Source: Zoogloea dura (GTDB lineage: Bacteria; Pseudomonadota; Gammaproteobacteria; Burkholderiales; Rhodocyclaceae). From it: 64,000 nt of DNA. The DNA lies in the NCBI RefSeq assembly GCF_012927165.1, contig NZ_JABBGA010000016.1, positions 1 to 64,000 of the forward strand, read 5' to 3'. Below are positions 8,916-17,370 of the stretch, piece by piece; the first letter of the stretch is position 1; each line of letters opens with the position of its first letter. Under the pieces are notes generated by a model, which ran no database searches, was not told the origin of the DNA, and worked only from the letters and a program-made list of their open reading frames with translations. The translations under genes and the position numbers were made by a program.

Positions 8916-9368
8916 TTAGTTGCCAAGCGCATGTCTGGCAAGAAAGACGGTGGCAAAGCCGGACGCCATGAATACGAGCACTGCTGCCAGTGAGCGGCGG
9001 GACAGGCGTGCCAGCCCGCACACGCCGTGGCCGCTGGTACAGCCGTTGGCCAGGCGGGTGCCGAAGCCGACGAGCAGGCCTCCGACGCACAGCACGGCCC
9101 AGTCTGCCGGCCTGCTCACGGCCAGGCGCGAAACCGGCAGACCACCCGGCGCCGCGAGTGCCCAGAGGGTGGGGGCGGCGAGGAGGCCCAGGACGAAGCT
9201 GGTCTGCCAGCGCCGGTTACTGTCCGCCGGCCCCAGTAGCCCGCTGAGGATGCCGCTGATTCCGGCTATCCGTCCGTTTGCCAGCAGCAGTAATGAGGCG
9301 GCCAGCCCGATCAGGGCTCCGCCGATGAGGGCGCTCCAGGGCGAAAAATGTGTCCAGTCGATGCTCAC
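8916..9368 (-). CDS. YeeE/YedE half permease, first half
   Basis: A 150-residue membrane protein with about four hydrophobic segments. It carries the family motif NGCTSGHGVCGL (near residues 110-121), with the conserved cysteine that relays the sulfur compound in characterised YeeE thiosulfate channels. It is followed by the second half protein, so the two presumably assemble into one channel. No rhodanese, TusA-like or SoxR-type gene sits beside them; the next gene upstream is a FadL-type porin in the same direction. The specific substrate is not evident from sequence. Confidence 0.82.
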   Translation of the reverse strand: MSIDWTHFSPWSALIGGALIGLAASLLLLANGRIAGISGILSGLLGPADSNRRWQTSFVLGLLAAPTLWALAAPGGLPVSRLAVSRPADWAVLCVGGLLVGFGTRLANGCTSGHGVCGLARLSRRSLAAVLVFMASGFATVFLARHALGN

Positions 9369-9398
9369 CCGATCTCTCCTGCCGGTGTGTTCCGGGTG

Positions 9399-10682
9399 TC
9401 AGTACTTCCAGCCGTAGGCAATGGCGAAGATGTCTTCAAACATGTGCAGGTTGGCTTCGCCACCCCCAAAGCCGCCGGCAAGCGGTGAGCCCGGCGGAAT
9501 CGAGCCGCTGCCGTTAACCGTCGTCTTGAAGGCATGGGTGTAGGCAATGCTCAGTTCGCCGTCCTTGCCCTGTTTCAAGCTGGCGCCCAGGCTCAGGTGG
9601 TCCTGCACGATGCCGGGGGCCAGGATATTGAAGAAGGTCTGGCTGGACGGCACCGGCTGGGTTGCATGGCTGTAGCCGCCGCGGATTGTCCAGTCGTCGG
9701 TCAGGTCATAGGCGGCGCCGATCTTGACGACCGTTACGTCGCGCCAGCCGAAGCCGCCGCCGTTCGAGCTGCCGAGCGGGTTGCCTGCCAGCAGGTTGGC
9801 GATGGGGTTGCCAACGGATTTGATGTCGCTCAGCTCAATGCGCTGGACATCGGCGGCCAGGGTCAGGGCCTTGCTCGCCTGCCAGGCGAGACCGATACCG
9901 AAATTGGCGGGAACATCAAAGCCGCCGTCCTCGGCAAACAGGCCCTTGTACTTGTCCAAGTTGCCCATCCGGGTCTTGGTGGCGTAGGTTGCGCCGACGG
10001 TGAGTGCAGGGGTCAGCTTGCCGGTGTAGCCAATGCGCGCACCCCAGCCGGTGGAGGAGTCGGTGCCGCGATTCGTGACATTGCCTGGTGACGCCGAGGC
10101 CTGCGTGAAGGGCTGTATGCCCTTGGCCTCAAAGCGCTGGTAGGCAAGATTCAAGGCCAGGCCGATGGCATGGCTGTCGTTCAGTTTGTAGGCCAGCGAC
10201 GGTGACACGAAGAGTTGTTCGAGGTTGATGCCTGCGGGGCCTGTTCCACCGAGTCTGGCAAAAGGGTTGTTGCCGTAGTCGGTATTCATGCCGCCGTTGC
10301 CGTATACCGCGACGCCGGCCGCCCATTGCGGACCCAACTGTTTGACGTAGCCGAGTTCGGGGATGATGAAGTTCCGGGTGCCATTGCCGTCGTAATGCCC
10401 GTCGAGGCTGCCGTAGGGCCCCAGGTCGTTGCCCTTGATCTCGGCACCGCGGTTGGGCCGGAACCAGGTCACGCCAACGTCGGCGCGGTCGCCGATCCAG
10501 GCGGTTCCGGCTGGATTGGTCGCTGCGGCCAGGCCGTCCTGGGGCAGGGCGATGCCGATTCCGGCGATTCCCTGTGATTTGACCCCGTAGCCGTGGCTGA
10601 AGTAGCCATTCGTGGCAAGCGCCAGGCCGGGCGAGCAAAGACCGAGGAGCAGCATGGCAGGGGCGAGGTTTCGGCGCTTCAT
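9399..10682 (-). CDS. FadL/TodX-family outer membrane channel
   Basis: A 427-residue outer membrane beta-barrel protein of the OmpP1/FadL/TodX family, which lets hydrophobic substrates such as fatty acids or aromatic hydrocarbons cross the outer membrane. A signal peptide (MKRRNLAPAMLLLGLCSPGL) ends at ALA, followed by the family's mature N-terminus TNGYFSHGYGVKSQGIAG, which forms the plug. NPAGTAW and many alternating beta strands follow, and the chain ends with aromatic residues (IAYGWKY), as expected for barrel assembly. The ATG at 10682 is preferred over one 42 bases upstream because it starts the signal peptide and has GAGAGG upstream. The substrate is not deducible. It is transcribed toward the YeeE pair with a 30-bp gap, possibly as one operon. 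Confidence 0.88.
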   Translation of the reverse strand: MKRRNLAPAMLLLGLCSPGLALATNGYFSHGYGVKSQGIAGIGIALPQDGLAAATNPAGTAWIGDRADVGVTWFRPNRGAEIKGNDLGPYGSLDGHYDGNGTRNFIIPELGYVKQLGPQWAAGVAVYGNGGMNTDYGNNPFARLGGTGPAGINLEQLFVSPSLAYKLNDSHAIGLALNLAYQRFEAKGIQPFTQASASPGNVTNRGTDSSTGWGARIGYTGKLTPALTVGATYATKTRMGNLDKYKGLFAEDGGFDVPANFGIGLAWQASKALTLAADVQRIELSDIKSVGNPIANLLAGNPLGSSNGGGFGWRDVTVVKIGAAYDLTDDWTIRGGYSHATQPVPSSQTFFNILAPGIVQDHLSLGASLKQGKDGELSIAYTHAFKTTVNGSGSIPPGSPLAGGFGGGEANLHMFEDIFAIAYGWKY

Positions 10683-10949
10683 CTTGAGGATTGCCTCTCT
10701 TGGCGGATATGGGGGCTGGAGCAAAGAGGCTAACCGTCAGCAAAACCGAAACGAACCAACATATTTGACTTTGCTTATGAGTCGCTGGCCAAGGCGTGCT
10801 GCCGGAGGGGGCCAGGCTTGCGAGGCAGGCAGCCCGACCATCATCCGGATCGGCAGATGCGGGCGGGTTGATTCAGAGGCTGGGTTAAGAAAGCCTTAAG
10901 CCGGAGTCGAGAGAATAAGAAAATTCTTCTCGATCATGGGAGCCTGGGC

Positions 10950-11657
10950 ATGAAGCGCACGTCATTGTTTTTATTGCTGTTGAACGGCTTTGCAGTGCCG
11001 GCTGCAATGGCCTCTCCCAACCTGATTTCCAATGGCGATTTCTCGTCCTATTACTCCGCCTCGCAGGGGGGATGGACCAATTACGGGATTCCCACCGGAT
11101 GGTCGGGTATCACGGGGCAGATCGATAACGCCACCGTGTACCAGGGGGCCATGCTGTTTGCGACGAGTGGCCCGCGAAATCCGACGCGGGACAAGTTCTA
11201 CATCTTCCAGAGCTTCACGGTTGCCGATGCAGGCAGCTACCAGCTGACGTTTGATTTTCGGCTGAACAATGTCTCCACCGGGACGAGCTTCAACGGGGCG
11301 AAGATCTACCTGGACAACATGTATGGTTCCGCGCCGGGTGTAACGCCCGTTGTGGTGCCGAACACGGTGTTCTCACGAACCTATGCTGACGAGTACCAGG
11401 CCATCCTGCGCAACGGCCTGGCGCCCAATGTGTGGCACCTCGCCCAGTCCGTGATGCTGGACCTCACCGCGGGTCAGCACGTGCTCTATCTCTCCTCGGG
11501 AGGGATGGACATGGCTGCGAGCAGCGCGACGGTGTCTTTCGACAATGTCGTGCTGGCGCAGGCCGGCGGTACGGTGCCCGAGCCGGACTCCACCGTCCTG
11601 CTGGCGTCGGGGCTGGTTCTTGCAGTGGTGATGCGCGGGCGCTTTCCGGGGCGCTAG
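10950..11657 (+). CDS. PEP-CTERM sorting domain protein
   Basis: A 235-residue exported protein. It has an N-terminal signal peptide (MKRTSLFLLLLNGFAVPAAM, cleavage near ASPN). A beta-rich body begins NLISNGDFSSYYS and resembles the carbohydrate-binding-like, jelly-roll modules common in this class. The C-terminus has the tripartite sorting signal: VPEP, a hydrophobic segment, then RGRFPGR. PEP-CTERM proteins are cleaved and sorted by an exosortase (EpsH/XrtA type), usually in exopolysaccharide-producing Gram-negative bacteria. The exosortase itself is not in the window. The 267-bp gap upstream separates it from the divergent FadL-type gene. Its function is unknown. Confidence 0.85.
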   Translation: MKRTSLFLLLLNGFAVPAAMASPNLISNGDFSSYYSASQGGWTNYGIPTGWSGITGQIDNATVYQGAMLFATSGPRNPTRDKFYIFQSFTVADAGSYQLTFDFRLNNVSTGTSFNGAKIYLDNMYGSAPGVTPVVVPNTVFSRTYADEYQAILRNGLAPNVWHLAQSVMLDLTAGQHVLYLSSGGMDMAASSATVSFDNVVLAQAGGTVPEPDSTVLLASGLVLAVVMRGRFPGR

Positions 11658-11719
11658 GGTGATCTGAACGGCACGCCGCCCGCCGTGCATTGAGGCGTTG
11701 GCTCGTCCGGGGCACTGAG

Positions 11720-11739
11720 CCGGGGCACCAAGGCCCCGG
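11720..11739. terminator. G+C hairpin between PEP-CTERM gene and tal
   Basis: CCGGGGC at 11720-11726 pairs with GCCCCGG at 11733-11739 across a 6-nt loop. It sits between convergent genes and may serve either strand. There is no T-tract. Confidence 0.45.
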
Positions 11740-11757
11740 AGCCCCCGGGCCAGGCGC

Positions 11758-12837
11758 TCAGGCCGTCAGTTCCAGCAGCTTGCCGAAGGCGGTGGCGAAC
11801 TGGGCCAGGCCGTCCTGCTGCAGGCGTTCGCCGAGGGTGTCGAGATCGATGCCGAGGCTGGCCAGGGCGGCGAGCTGGGCGGTGGTGGCTTCCGGATCGG
11901 CGCCGATGCTGCCGGGCCGGACCTGGCCGTGGTCGAGGAAGGCGGCGAGGGTGGCGTCGGGCAGGGTGTTGACGGTTTCCTGGCCGATCAGCGGCTCCAC
12001 GTACATGAGGTCGGGGTAGGCGGGGTTCTTGGTGCCGGTGCTGGCCCACAGCATGCTCTGCGGGCGGGCGCCGTGGGCTGCCAGGGCGGCGAAGCCTTCG
12101 CCGTGGAAGCGCGCCAGGTAGCGCTGGTAGGCCTGGCGGGCGAGGGCCACGCCGGTCTTGCCGCGCAGGGCCAGGGCGGCTTCGCTGCCGTTCTCTTCGA
12201 GGAGCTTGTCCACCAGGGCGTCCCAGCGCGACAGGAAGACGCTGGCCACCGAGCGCACCTTGCCCAGGTTGCCACCGGCGGCGGCGAGCTTCTCGAGGCC
12301 GCGCTGGTAGGCGCCGGCCACGGCGTCCACGTGCTTGAGGGAGAACATCAGGGTGACGTTGAGGCTGAGGCCTTCGCCGATGAGGGTCTCGATGGCGCGC
12401 ACGCCGGCCGCGGTGGCGGGGATCTTGACCAGCAGGTTGTCGCGGGCCACGGCGGCGCGCAGGCGGCGGGCGGCGGCCACGGTGCCGGCCTCGTCGTCGG
12501 CGAGGGCGGGGGAGACTTCCAGGCTCACGTAGCCGGCGTCGCCCTGGCTGGCCTCGAAGACCGGGCGGATCACATCGCAGGCGCGCTGCACGTCCTCGAT
12601 CACCAGGCGCTCGTAGCGGCCTTCCGCGCTCAGGTTCTCGCTGCGCAGGGCGTCGAGGGCGGGGCGGTAGTCCTGGCCTTCGGCGATGGCCTTGTGGAAG
12701 ATCGCCGGGTTGGTGGTGACGCCGGCCACGCCCTTGTCGATGTGGCGGGCCAGGTGGCCTTCGTTGATCAGGGCGCGGGACAGGTTGTCGAGCCAGACTT
12801 GCTGGCCGGCGGCGCGGGCGGCTTGGATCGGATTCAT
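11758..12837 (-). CDS. tal: Transaldolase
   Basis: A 359-residue transaldolase of the longer TalB-like subfamily found in many proteobacteria and actinobacteria. It moves a three-carbon ketol unit between sedoheptulose-7-phosphate and glyceraldehyde-3-phosphate in the pentose phosphate pathway. The sequence begins MNPIQAARAAGQQVWLDNLS and shows GVTTNPAIFHKAI, VSLEVSP, LLVKIPATAAGVRAIE (Schiff-base lysine region), NVTLMFSL and LWASTGTKNPAYPD. The ATG at 12837 is the conserved family start; an open frame runs further upstream on the minus strand but is a shadow of gspN. It lies 97 bp downstream of gspN on the same strand and could be read through from the secretion operon, though a functional link is not expected. 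Confidence 0.93.
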   Translation of the reverse strand: MNPIQAARAAGQQVWLDNLSRALINEGHLARHIDKGVAGVTTNPAIFHKAIAEGQDYRPALDALRSENLSAEGRYERLVIEDVQRACDVIRPVFEASQGDAGYVSLEVSPALADDEAGTVAAARRLRAAVARDNLLVKIPATAAGVRAIETLIGEGLSLNVTLMFSLKHVDAVAGAYQRGLEKLAAAGGNLGKVRSVASVFLSRWDALVDKLLEENGSEAALALRGKTGVALARQAYQRYLARFHGEGFAALAAHGARPQSMLWASTGTKNPAYPDLMYVEPLIGQETVNTLPDATLAAFLDHGQVRPGSIGADPEATTAQLAALASLGIDLDTLGERLQQDGLAQFATAFGKLLELTA

Positions 12838-12934
12838 GGACGAGACCTTGCTGCGAGGTGGGTTGTCGGAAGTGCTGTCTGATGGTGGCCTGCCATTCTG
12901 GACGAATCGGCAGGTGGATGAAAGGCGCGCGGCA

Positions 12935-13687
12935 TCAGCGGGGCGGCCAGTGGATCTCGAAGTGGCCGGGCTGGCCGGTGGGGCGGGCGGCGCCGGCGGC
13001 GATGGAGGGCAGGCGCTTGAGGAATTCCGGGTCGCCCGACAGTTGGCCGTCGAAGCTGGGCATGCCGCCGGGGGCCAGCTCGCCGCTGCCCTGGGCGCGG
13101 ACTTCGCCGGCCAGGGTCTGCAGGCTGTAGTGGAGGTGGCCGTCCTTGGCCTGCAGGTGGATCTCGTAATCGCCGAAGTTGCGGCCGGGGAACAGGGCGG
13201 CGCGGGCCCCACGCCACAGCAGGCGGGCCTCGCCGCTGCAGCGGCCGTCCGGCGGGCAGTGCCAGGCGGGCGCGTCGATGCTCAGGTCGCCCTGCCAGCC
13301 GGCCCGCGCGGCGGGGTGGGGCAGCGGCGATACGGCGGCATCCACCGGGGCGTGGAGGGCCAGGTGTTTGACGCTCAGGCCTTGCGGGCCGGCTTCCACC
13401 TGGCCCAGCGGAGTGCCGGCGCTGTCGAGGCTCCAGCCCAGGGACAGGCGGGCCAGGGCGGTGTTGTCGAAGTGCCAGCCGAGGGGCAGCCAGGGCGTCA
13501 GGCTGCGCCCGTCGGCGGCCCGGCTGGCGAGCACGCCGCGGCCGTGCCACAGGCTGCCTTCGGCCTGCTGCAGGCGCAGGCCGCCCTCGGTGAAATGGGC
13601 GAGCAGGCTGTCGAGCAGGCTGGCGGGGGCCTTGGCGACGATGAAGGCGAGGCTGAGGGCAAGCAGCAGCAGGAGTTTCTTGAACAT
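12935..13687 (-). CDS. gspN: Type II secretion protein GspN
   Basis: A 250-residue protein with one N-terminal membrane helix (MFKKLLLLLALSLAFIVAKA) and a periplasmic beta-rich body, matching the GspN/PulN family. GspN is the least conserved component of type II secretion systems, absent from some, with an undefined accessory role. As is usual, it is the last gene of the gsp operon, six bases after gspM. Segments such as EGSLWHGRG and PLGWHFD are typical of the family. Position in the operon adds to the sequence match. Confidence 0.88.
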   Translation of the reverse strand: MFKKLLLLLALSLAFIVAKAPASLLDSLLAHFTEGGLRLQQAEGSLWHGRGVLASRAADGRSLTPWLPLGWHFDNTALARLSLGWSLDSAGTPLGQVEAGPQGLSVKHLALHAPVDAAVSPLPHPAARAGWQGDLSIDAPAWHCPPDGRCSGEARLLWRGARAALFPGRNFGDYEIHLQAKDGHLHYSLQTLAGEVRAQGSGELAPGGMPSFDGQLSGDPEFLKRLPSIAAGAARPTGQPGHFEIHWPPR

Positions 13688-13693
13688 TCGGCC

Positions 13694-14233
13694 TCAGGCG
13701 CCGTCGGGGCCGACGAGCAGCGCGTCGATGCCGGCCTGCTCGCCCTGCGGCTGGATCTCCATGCGCCGCACGCGCAGGCCCTGGTCTTTCTGCAGAGTGG
13801 CGAGCCAGCCCATCAGGGCGTCGAAATCGGCCTGGCCCTTGATCTGGATGCCTTCGCCGCCGGCCTGGGCCACCAGCGCCAGGCCACGCGCCTTGGCGCT
13901 GGCCTGCACGGCTTCGAGCAGGGCCGGGCCGGTGGGGCGGGCCGGTGGGGTGACGGTGCGCAGGCGGGCGATCTCGGTGGCGGCTTCCTGGACCTGTTCG
14001 AGTTGGGCCTCGGCGCGGGGCAGGCTGCGCTCCAGGCGGGCGTGCTCGGCCTGGCTCCAGTCGAACAGGCCGACCACCGCGGCAATGCCCAGCACGCCGC
14101 CGGCCAGGCTCACCAGGCGCTGCTCGCGCGGGCTGATGGCGTGCCAGGCGCTGCGCAGGCGGGCGCTTGCTTGCGCGATGGGGCTGGCGGTGGAGGTTGG
14201 GGCGGAAATCGGGGCAGAAGTGGGGGCGCTCAT
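13694..14233 (-). CDS. gspM: Type II secretion inner-membrane protein GspM
   Basis: A 179-residue bitopic inner-membrane protein. It has a short proline/serine-rich cytoplasmic tail, the WHAISPREQRLVSLAG segment typical of GspM, one membrane helix at about residues 40-60, a coiled stretch, and a ferredoxin-like periplasmic domain. GspM binds GspL and helps form the assembly platform that couples the GspE ATPase to pseudopilus growth. Its start overlaps the gspL stop by four bases. The N-terminal region is an unusual repeat of SAPTSAPISAPTS type. Confidence 0.88.
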   Translation of the reverse strand: MSAPTSAPISAPTSTASPIAQASARLRSAWHAISPREQRLVSLAGGVLGIAAVVGLFDWSQAEHARLERSLPRAEAQLEQVQEAATEIARLRTVTPPARPTGPALLEAVQASAKARGLALVAQAGGEGIQIKGQADFDALMGWLATLQKDQGLRVRRMEIQPQGEQAGIDALLVGPDGA

Positions 14234-15444
14234 TGCAGGGTCTCCGGGCGCAGCAGCAGGTGCAGGGTGGCGCCGTCGCGGCGCAGGTCGGCCAGCACGC
14301 CACGGCTGGCCAGCAGGCCGACCACGGCTTCGGCGCGGGCGGCGCCCTGGCCGCTGAGGGTCAGGTCGAGGCGGCCTTCCTCGTAGCGCAGCGCGGCCAC
14401 GCTGCCGGCGGCGTCGTTGCCCAGGGCCTCGGTGGCACGGGCCAGCAGGGCCAATGCGTCGTCGTCACGCAGCAGGCCGTGGCGGGCCCGCTCCAGGTTG
14501 AGCTGCTGGCGCATCTGGGCCGCCGGGGCGACGGCGGGGGCGTTGGGGAAGCTGCTGCGGTAGACCCGCTCGATGCGCTCTCCGATGCCCGACAGGCTGT
14601 GCTTGAGCCACAACACCTCGCCCACCGTGGCGGCCAGCCAGATGCCGAGGGCGGCGCCGGCCAGGGCCAGCGGCTTGCCGATGGCGGCCAGCCGGCTGGT
14701 GCTGCTGCGCGGTGCGAAGTCACCATTGAGGAGGTTGGCGGCCTTGCCGCTGGCGCCCTGCCACCATTGGTAGGGTGCGCCGGAGCGGGTGGGCAGGCCG
14801 CTGTCGGCTTCGAGGGCCGGCAGGTCGGGCAGGGGCAGGCCGGGGGCGGCGTGCAGCTCCAGGCCGGCCGGGGCCCGGTTGGCGGCCCGCGCGGCGGCGG
14901 CCTGGCCGGCCACCAGGGGCGACAGGATGTCGGTGTCGAGGGCCAGGCCGCCATGGGCATCACAGCGCAGGATGGCGCCGGCCGGGCCCAGGCTGAGCTG
15001 CCAGCTGTCGCCGCCGGCCGGCGCGGTCTGCACTTCGGCCATCACGCGGCGCGGGCTGCGGCCGATGGCGGTGAGCTGGGCCACCAGGTTGCGCAGGCGC
15101 TCGCGGGCGATCACCAGCACGCCGGCCAGGTCCTTGTCGGCCTCGTCGGCCGGGCGCCGGTGGGTGAGGGTGAGGTGCTGGGTGTCCGGGTCCTTGAGCA
15201 GCCGGTCCTCGAGGGCGTAGGCCAGCAGGCGCGGCAGGTCGCGGCGGGCGGCGCGGGGCAGCAGCACTTCCAGCCACAGGCACTGGGCGCCGGTGAGGAC
15301 GACTTCGCATTCGGCGGCAGCCGGCCAGTGGCGGGGTTCGGAATGGCCTTCGGAGACAGGCTGGCCGTCCGGCCCGAGGAGCACCCAGGGGCAGTCCGGC
15401 CGGGTGGGCCATTGCTCGTCGAGGGCGAGGAGGAGACGGGTCAT
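14230..15444 (-). CDS. gspL: Type II secretion protein GspL
   Basis: A 404-residue GspL. The N-terminal cytoplasmic actin-like domain (residues about 1-230) binds GspE. One membrane helix follows at about 265-285 (region LALAGAALGIWLAATVGEVL), then a periplasmic ferredoxin-like domain contacts GspM. The product recruits the secretion ATPase to the inner membrane. Its ATG at 15444 overlaps the gspK stop. The length agrees with the family (about 380-410). Like its neighbours it is very G+C-rich, which produces long antisense open frames. Confidence 0.9.
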   Translation of the reverse strand: MTRLLLALDEQWPTRPDCPWVLLGPDGQPVSEGHSEPRHWPAAAECEVVLTGAQCLWLEVLLPRAARRDLPRLLAYALEDRLLKDPDTQHLTLTHRRPADEADKDLAGVLVIARERLRNLVAQLTAIGRSPRRVMAEVQTAPAGGDSWQLSLGPAGAILRCDAHGGLALDTDILSPLVAGQAAAARAANRAPAGLELHAAPGLPLPDLPALEADSGLPTRSGAPYQWWQGASGKAANLLNGDFAPRSSTSRLAAIGKPLALAGAALGIWLAATVGEVLWLKHSLSGIGERIERVYRSSFPNAPAVAPAAQMRQQLNLERARHGLLRDDDALALLARATEALGNDAAGSVAALRYEEGRLDLTLSGQGAARAEAVVGLLASRGVLADLRRDGATLHLLLRPETLQ

Positions 15445-16409
15445 AGGAGTTTCTGCCAGACAATGACGGGCCAGGCGCTGCCCTGGCCGGTGGGTCGATC
15501 GAGGAGGACTTCCATGCGGACCATGGAGACGCCGTACTGGGCACGCCCGGTGGCGAGGAAATAGCGGCTGCGCACGTCGAAGCGTTCGGCCGTGCTTTCA
15601 ATCTGCCGGTCGCGCAGGCGGGCCTTGAAGTCGGCGATGTCCTTGTACCAGGCGCGGCCGCGCTCGGCCACCAGCACCCGGGCGGTGTCCAGGCTGAGGC
15701 CTTCGACGGCGGCGGCGAGCACTTCCGGCGGGGCGGTGTTGGCGTTGATGGCGCTGTCGGCGTCGGGCAGCGCCGCCACGAAGGGGCTCAGGCGCGCCAC
15801 CAGGGTGGGGGTGAAGCCGCGGATCTGCAGCAGTTCGCTGACCGCCACCAGGGGGCCGTTGGCGGGGCGCCGGGGGGGCTGCTGGGCGGCGTACCAGTCG
15901 ATCTCGGCGCCGCCGGGCAGGCTGGGGGTGCTGTCGGCGTCGAGCCAGTCGGTGAGGGCATTGCGCAGGGCCAGGGCCTCCTGCTGGCTGACGCCGGCCT
16001 GCTCGAGCAGGCGCAGGAAGGTGTCGCCGGCCAAGGGGTTGCTGCCGCTCACACCGTTGGCCAGGCTGTTGAGGTTGAAGCGCCCGGACATGTCCTGCAG
16101 TTCGCCGCTGACCTCGCCCTCCTCGACCGGGGTGGGCGGGATGCGGGTGGCCCAGGCTTCGCCCAGGTGGTCCACCTCGGCGTTGTTGCGGCGGTCGTCG
16201 GCCAGCACGTTGCGCGCCCAGTCCACCGCACCGCGGGCCAGCTGGCGGGCCTGGGCCTGGTCGTGGCGGCCCTGCACCTGGTCCATGGCGACGCCCAGGT
16301 CGCCCACCGTGGCAGCGGCAATGCCGGCCACCAGGGCCACCGTGAGCAGGGCCAGGATGACGGCGGCGCCGCGCTGGCGGGGGCGGGGGCTGGTGTGGCG
16401 TGGCTTCAT
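15441..16409 (-). CDS. gspK: Type II secretion minor pseudopilin GspK
   Basis: A 322-residue GspK, the largest minor pseudopilin, which caps the pseudopilus tip together with GspI and GspJ. The N-terminus MKPRHTSPRPRQRGAAVILA is a prepilin leader: cleavage falls at RG/AAVILALLTVALV, before the hydrophobic helix. GspK lacks the usual glutamate at position 5 of the mature chain, and that is so here. The large helical domain contains DMSGRFNLNSL (residues about 110-120) and the segment INANTAPPEVL near the C-terminal domain. The ATG at 16409 is chosen because it starts the leader peptide and overlaps the gspJ stop (16406). Confidence 0.92.
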   Translation of the reverse strand: MKPRHTSPRPRQRGAAVILALLTVALVAGIAAATVGDLGVAMDQVQGRHDQAQARQLARGAVDWARNVLADDRRNNAEVDHLGEAWATRIPPTPVEEGEVSGELQDMSGRFNLNSLANGVSGSNPLAGDTFLRLLEQAGVSQQEALALRNALTDWLDADSTPSLPGGAEIDWYAAQQPPRRPANGPLVAVSELLQIRGFTPTLVARLSPFVAALPDADSAINANTAPPEVLAAAVEGLSLDTARVLVAERGRAWYKDIADFKARLRDRQIESTAERFDVRSRYFLATGRAQYGVSMVRMEVLLDRPTGQGSAWPVIVWQKLL

Positions 16410-16990
16410 CGCAGCGAGATGACCCGGGTGATGACGCCCTGGTCGGGCAGCTCGAGCTCCAGCACCAGGCCGTCGGGCAGGGCCACGCGGCCATCGGCCG
16501 GCGGCCAGGCGGCGAGCCGTCCGTTGTTGTACAGGAAGCTCCAGGTGACGTTGCGGACCTTGTCGAGCAGGGGCTCGACGATCGGCTCGCCGATGGCGTC
16601 GCGGCCGTTCCAGCGCAGCCATTCGAGGCGCCCGTCGCGCAGGCGGTAGGCGACCCGGCGCAGGCCGCGGGTTTCGTCGAGACGCAGGAACTGCAGCTCC
16701 GGCCCGCCCCCGTCGGCACTGCGGCCGAGGACCAGGGCGGCGCTGCGCACCACGCTGCCGGGCACCTGGCCGGCACCGGGGGCCACCGCTTGCAGCAGGT
16801 CGGTGTCGATGCGCTGTACGCAGCGGCCGATGGCGCGCCAGCGCTCGAAGCCTTCCTCGAGGCGGGCCTGGCTGTGGCTGACCTCGGCCAGGCCGCGGTA
16901 GGAGAGCACGCCGAGCACGGCGAAGATGGCCAGGGCCACCATCAGCTCGATGAGGGTCAGGCCGCCCTGCCGGATGTGCTGCCGCGTCAT
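16406..16990 (-). CDS. gspJ: Type II secretion minor pseudopilin GspJ
   Basis: A 194-residue minor pseudopilin. The leader MTRQHIRQGG is cleaved at G/LTLIELMVALAIFAVLGVLS; the mature +5 glutamate is present. The C-terminal domain includes ELQFLRLDETRGLRRVAYRL, typical of GspJ, which forms the tip complex with GspI and GspK. The ATG at 16990 overlaps the gspI stop. The length agrees with the family. A prepilin peptidase (GspO/PilD), needed to process it, is not encoded in this window and is presumably shared with type IV pili. Confidence 0.92.
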   Translation of the reverse strand: MTRQHIRQGGLTLIELMVALAIFAVLGVLSYRGLAEVSHSQARLEEGFERWRAIGRCVQRIDTDLLQAVAPGAGQVPGSVVRSAALVLGRSADGGGPELQFLRLDETRGLRRVAYRLRDGRLEWLRWNGRDAIGEPIVEPLLDKVRNVTWSFLYNNGRLAAWPPADGRVALPDGLVLELELPDQGVITRVISLR

Positions 16991-17370
16991 TGCAGGGCCT
17001 TGGCCACGTAGCCGCTGAGCCGGGCGATGGTGTGGCTGTCGGATTCCGGCGCGTAGACGCTCACGTCCACCCGGCGGAACAGGGGGTTGGCGGTGTTCTT
17101 GACCTCTTCGCGCCAGCGGTAGCTGCGGCCGGCCTGATCCACCGTGCCTTCGCTGCTGCCGGGGGCCGGCCAGGCCTGGGTGGCGCGCAGCTCGGCCAGG
17201 CGGTTCTCGGCGATCCAGTCGCCCACCAGGCGTTCGCGCAGCTCGCCGGACGATTGGGCCGCCACGCCCATGGCGCGGAAGGCGGCGCTCAGGGCGATGG
17301 CCAGGATGGCCAGGGCCACCAGGGTTTCGAGCAGGGTGAAGCCGGCGTTGCCGCCGCGGACCCGGCTCAT
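16987..17370 (-). CDS. gspI: Type II secretion minor pseudopilin GspI
   Basis: A 127-residue minor pseudopilin with a prepilin leader cleaved at G/FTLLETLVALAILAIALSA; glutamate +5 is present. The globular domain contains the family's WIAENRLAELR motif. It nucleates the pseudopilus tip with GspJ and GspK. It overlaps gspH upstream and gspJ downstream by four bases each. Confidence 0.93.
   Translation of the reverse strand: MSRVRGGNAGFTLLETLVALAILAIALSAAFRAMGVAAQSSGELRERLVGDWIAENRLAELRATQAWPAPGSSEGTVDQAGRSYRWREEVKNTANPLFRRVDVSVYAPESDSHTIARLSGYVAKALQ

Noticed and set aside
12834-14303. 489-residue minus-strand frame across gspN and gspM
   Set aside because: It is Pro/Arg-rich shadow coding caused by very high G+C at third codon positions; the gsp frames have clear family motifs.
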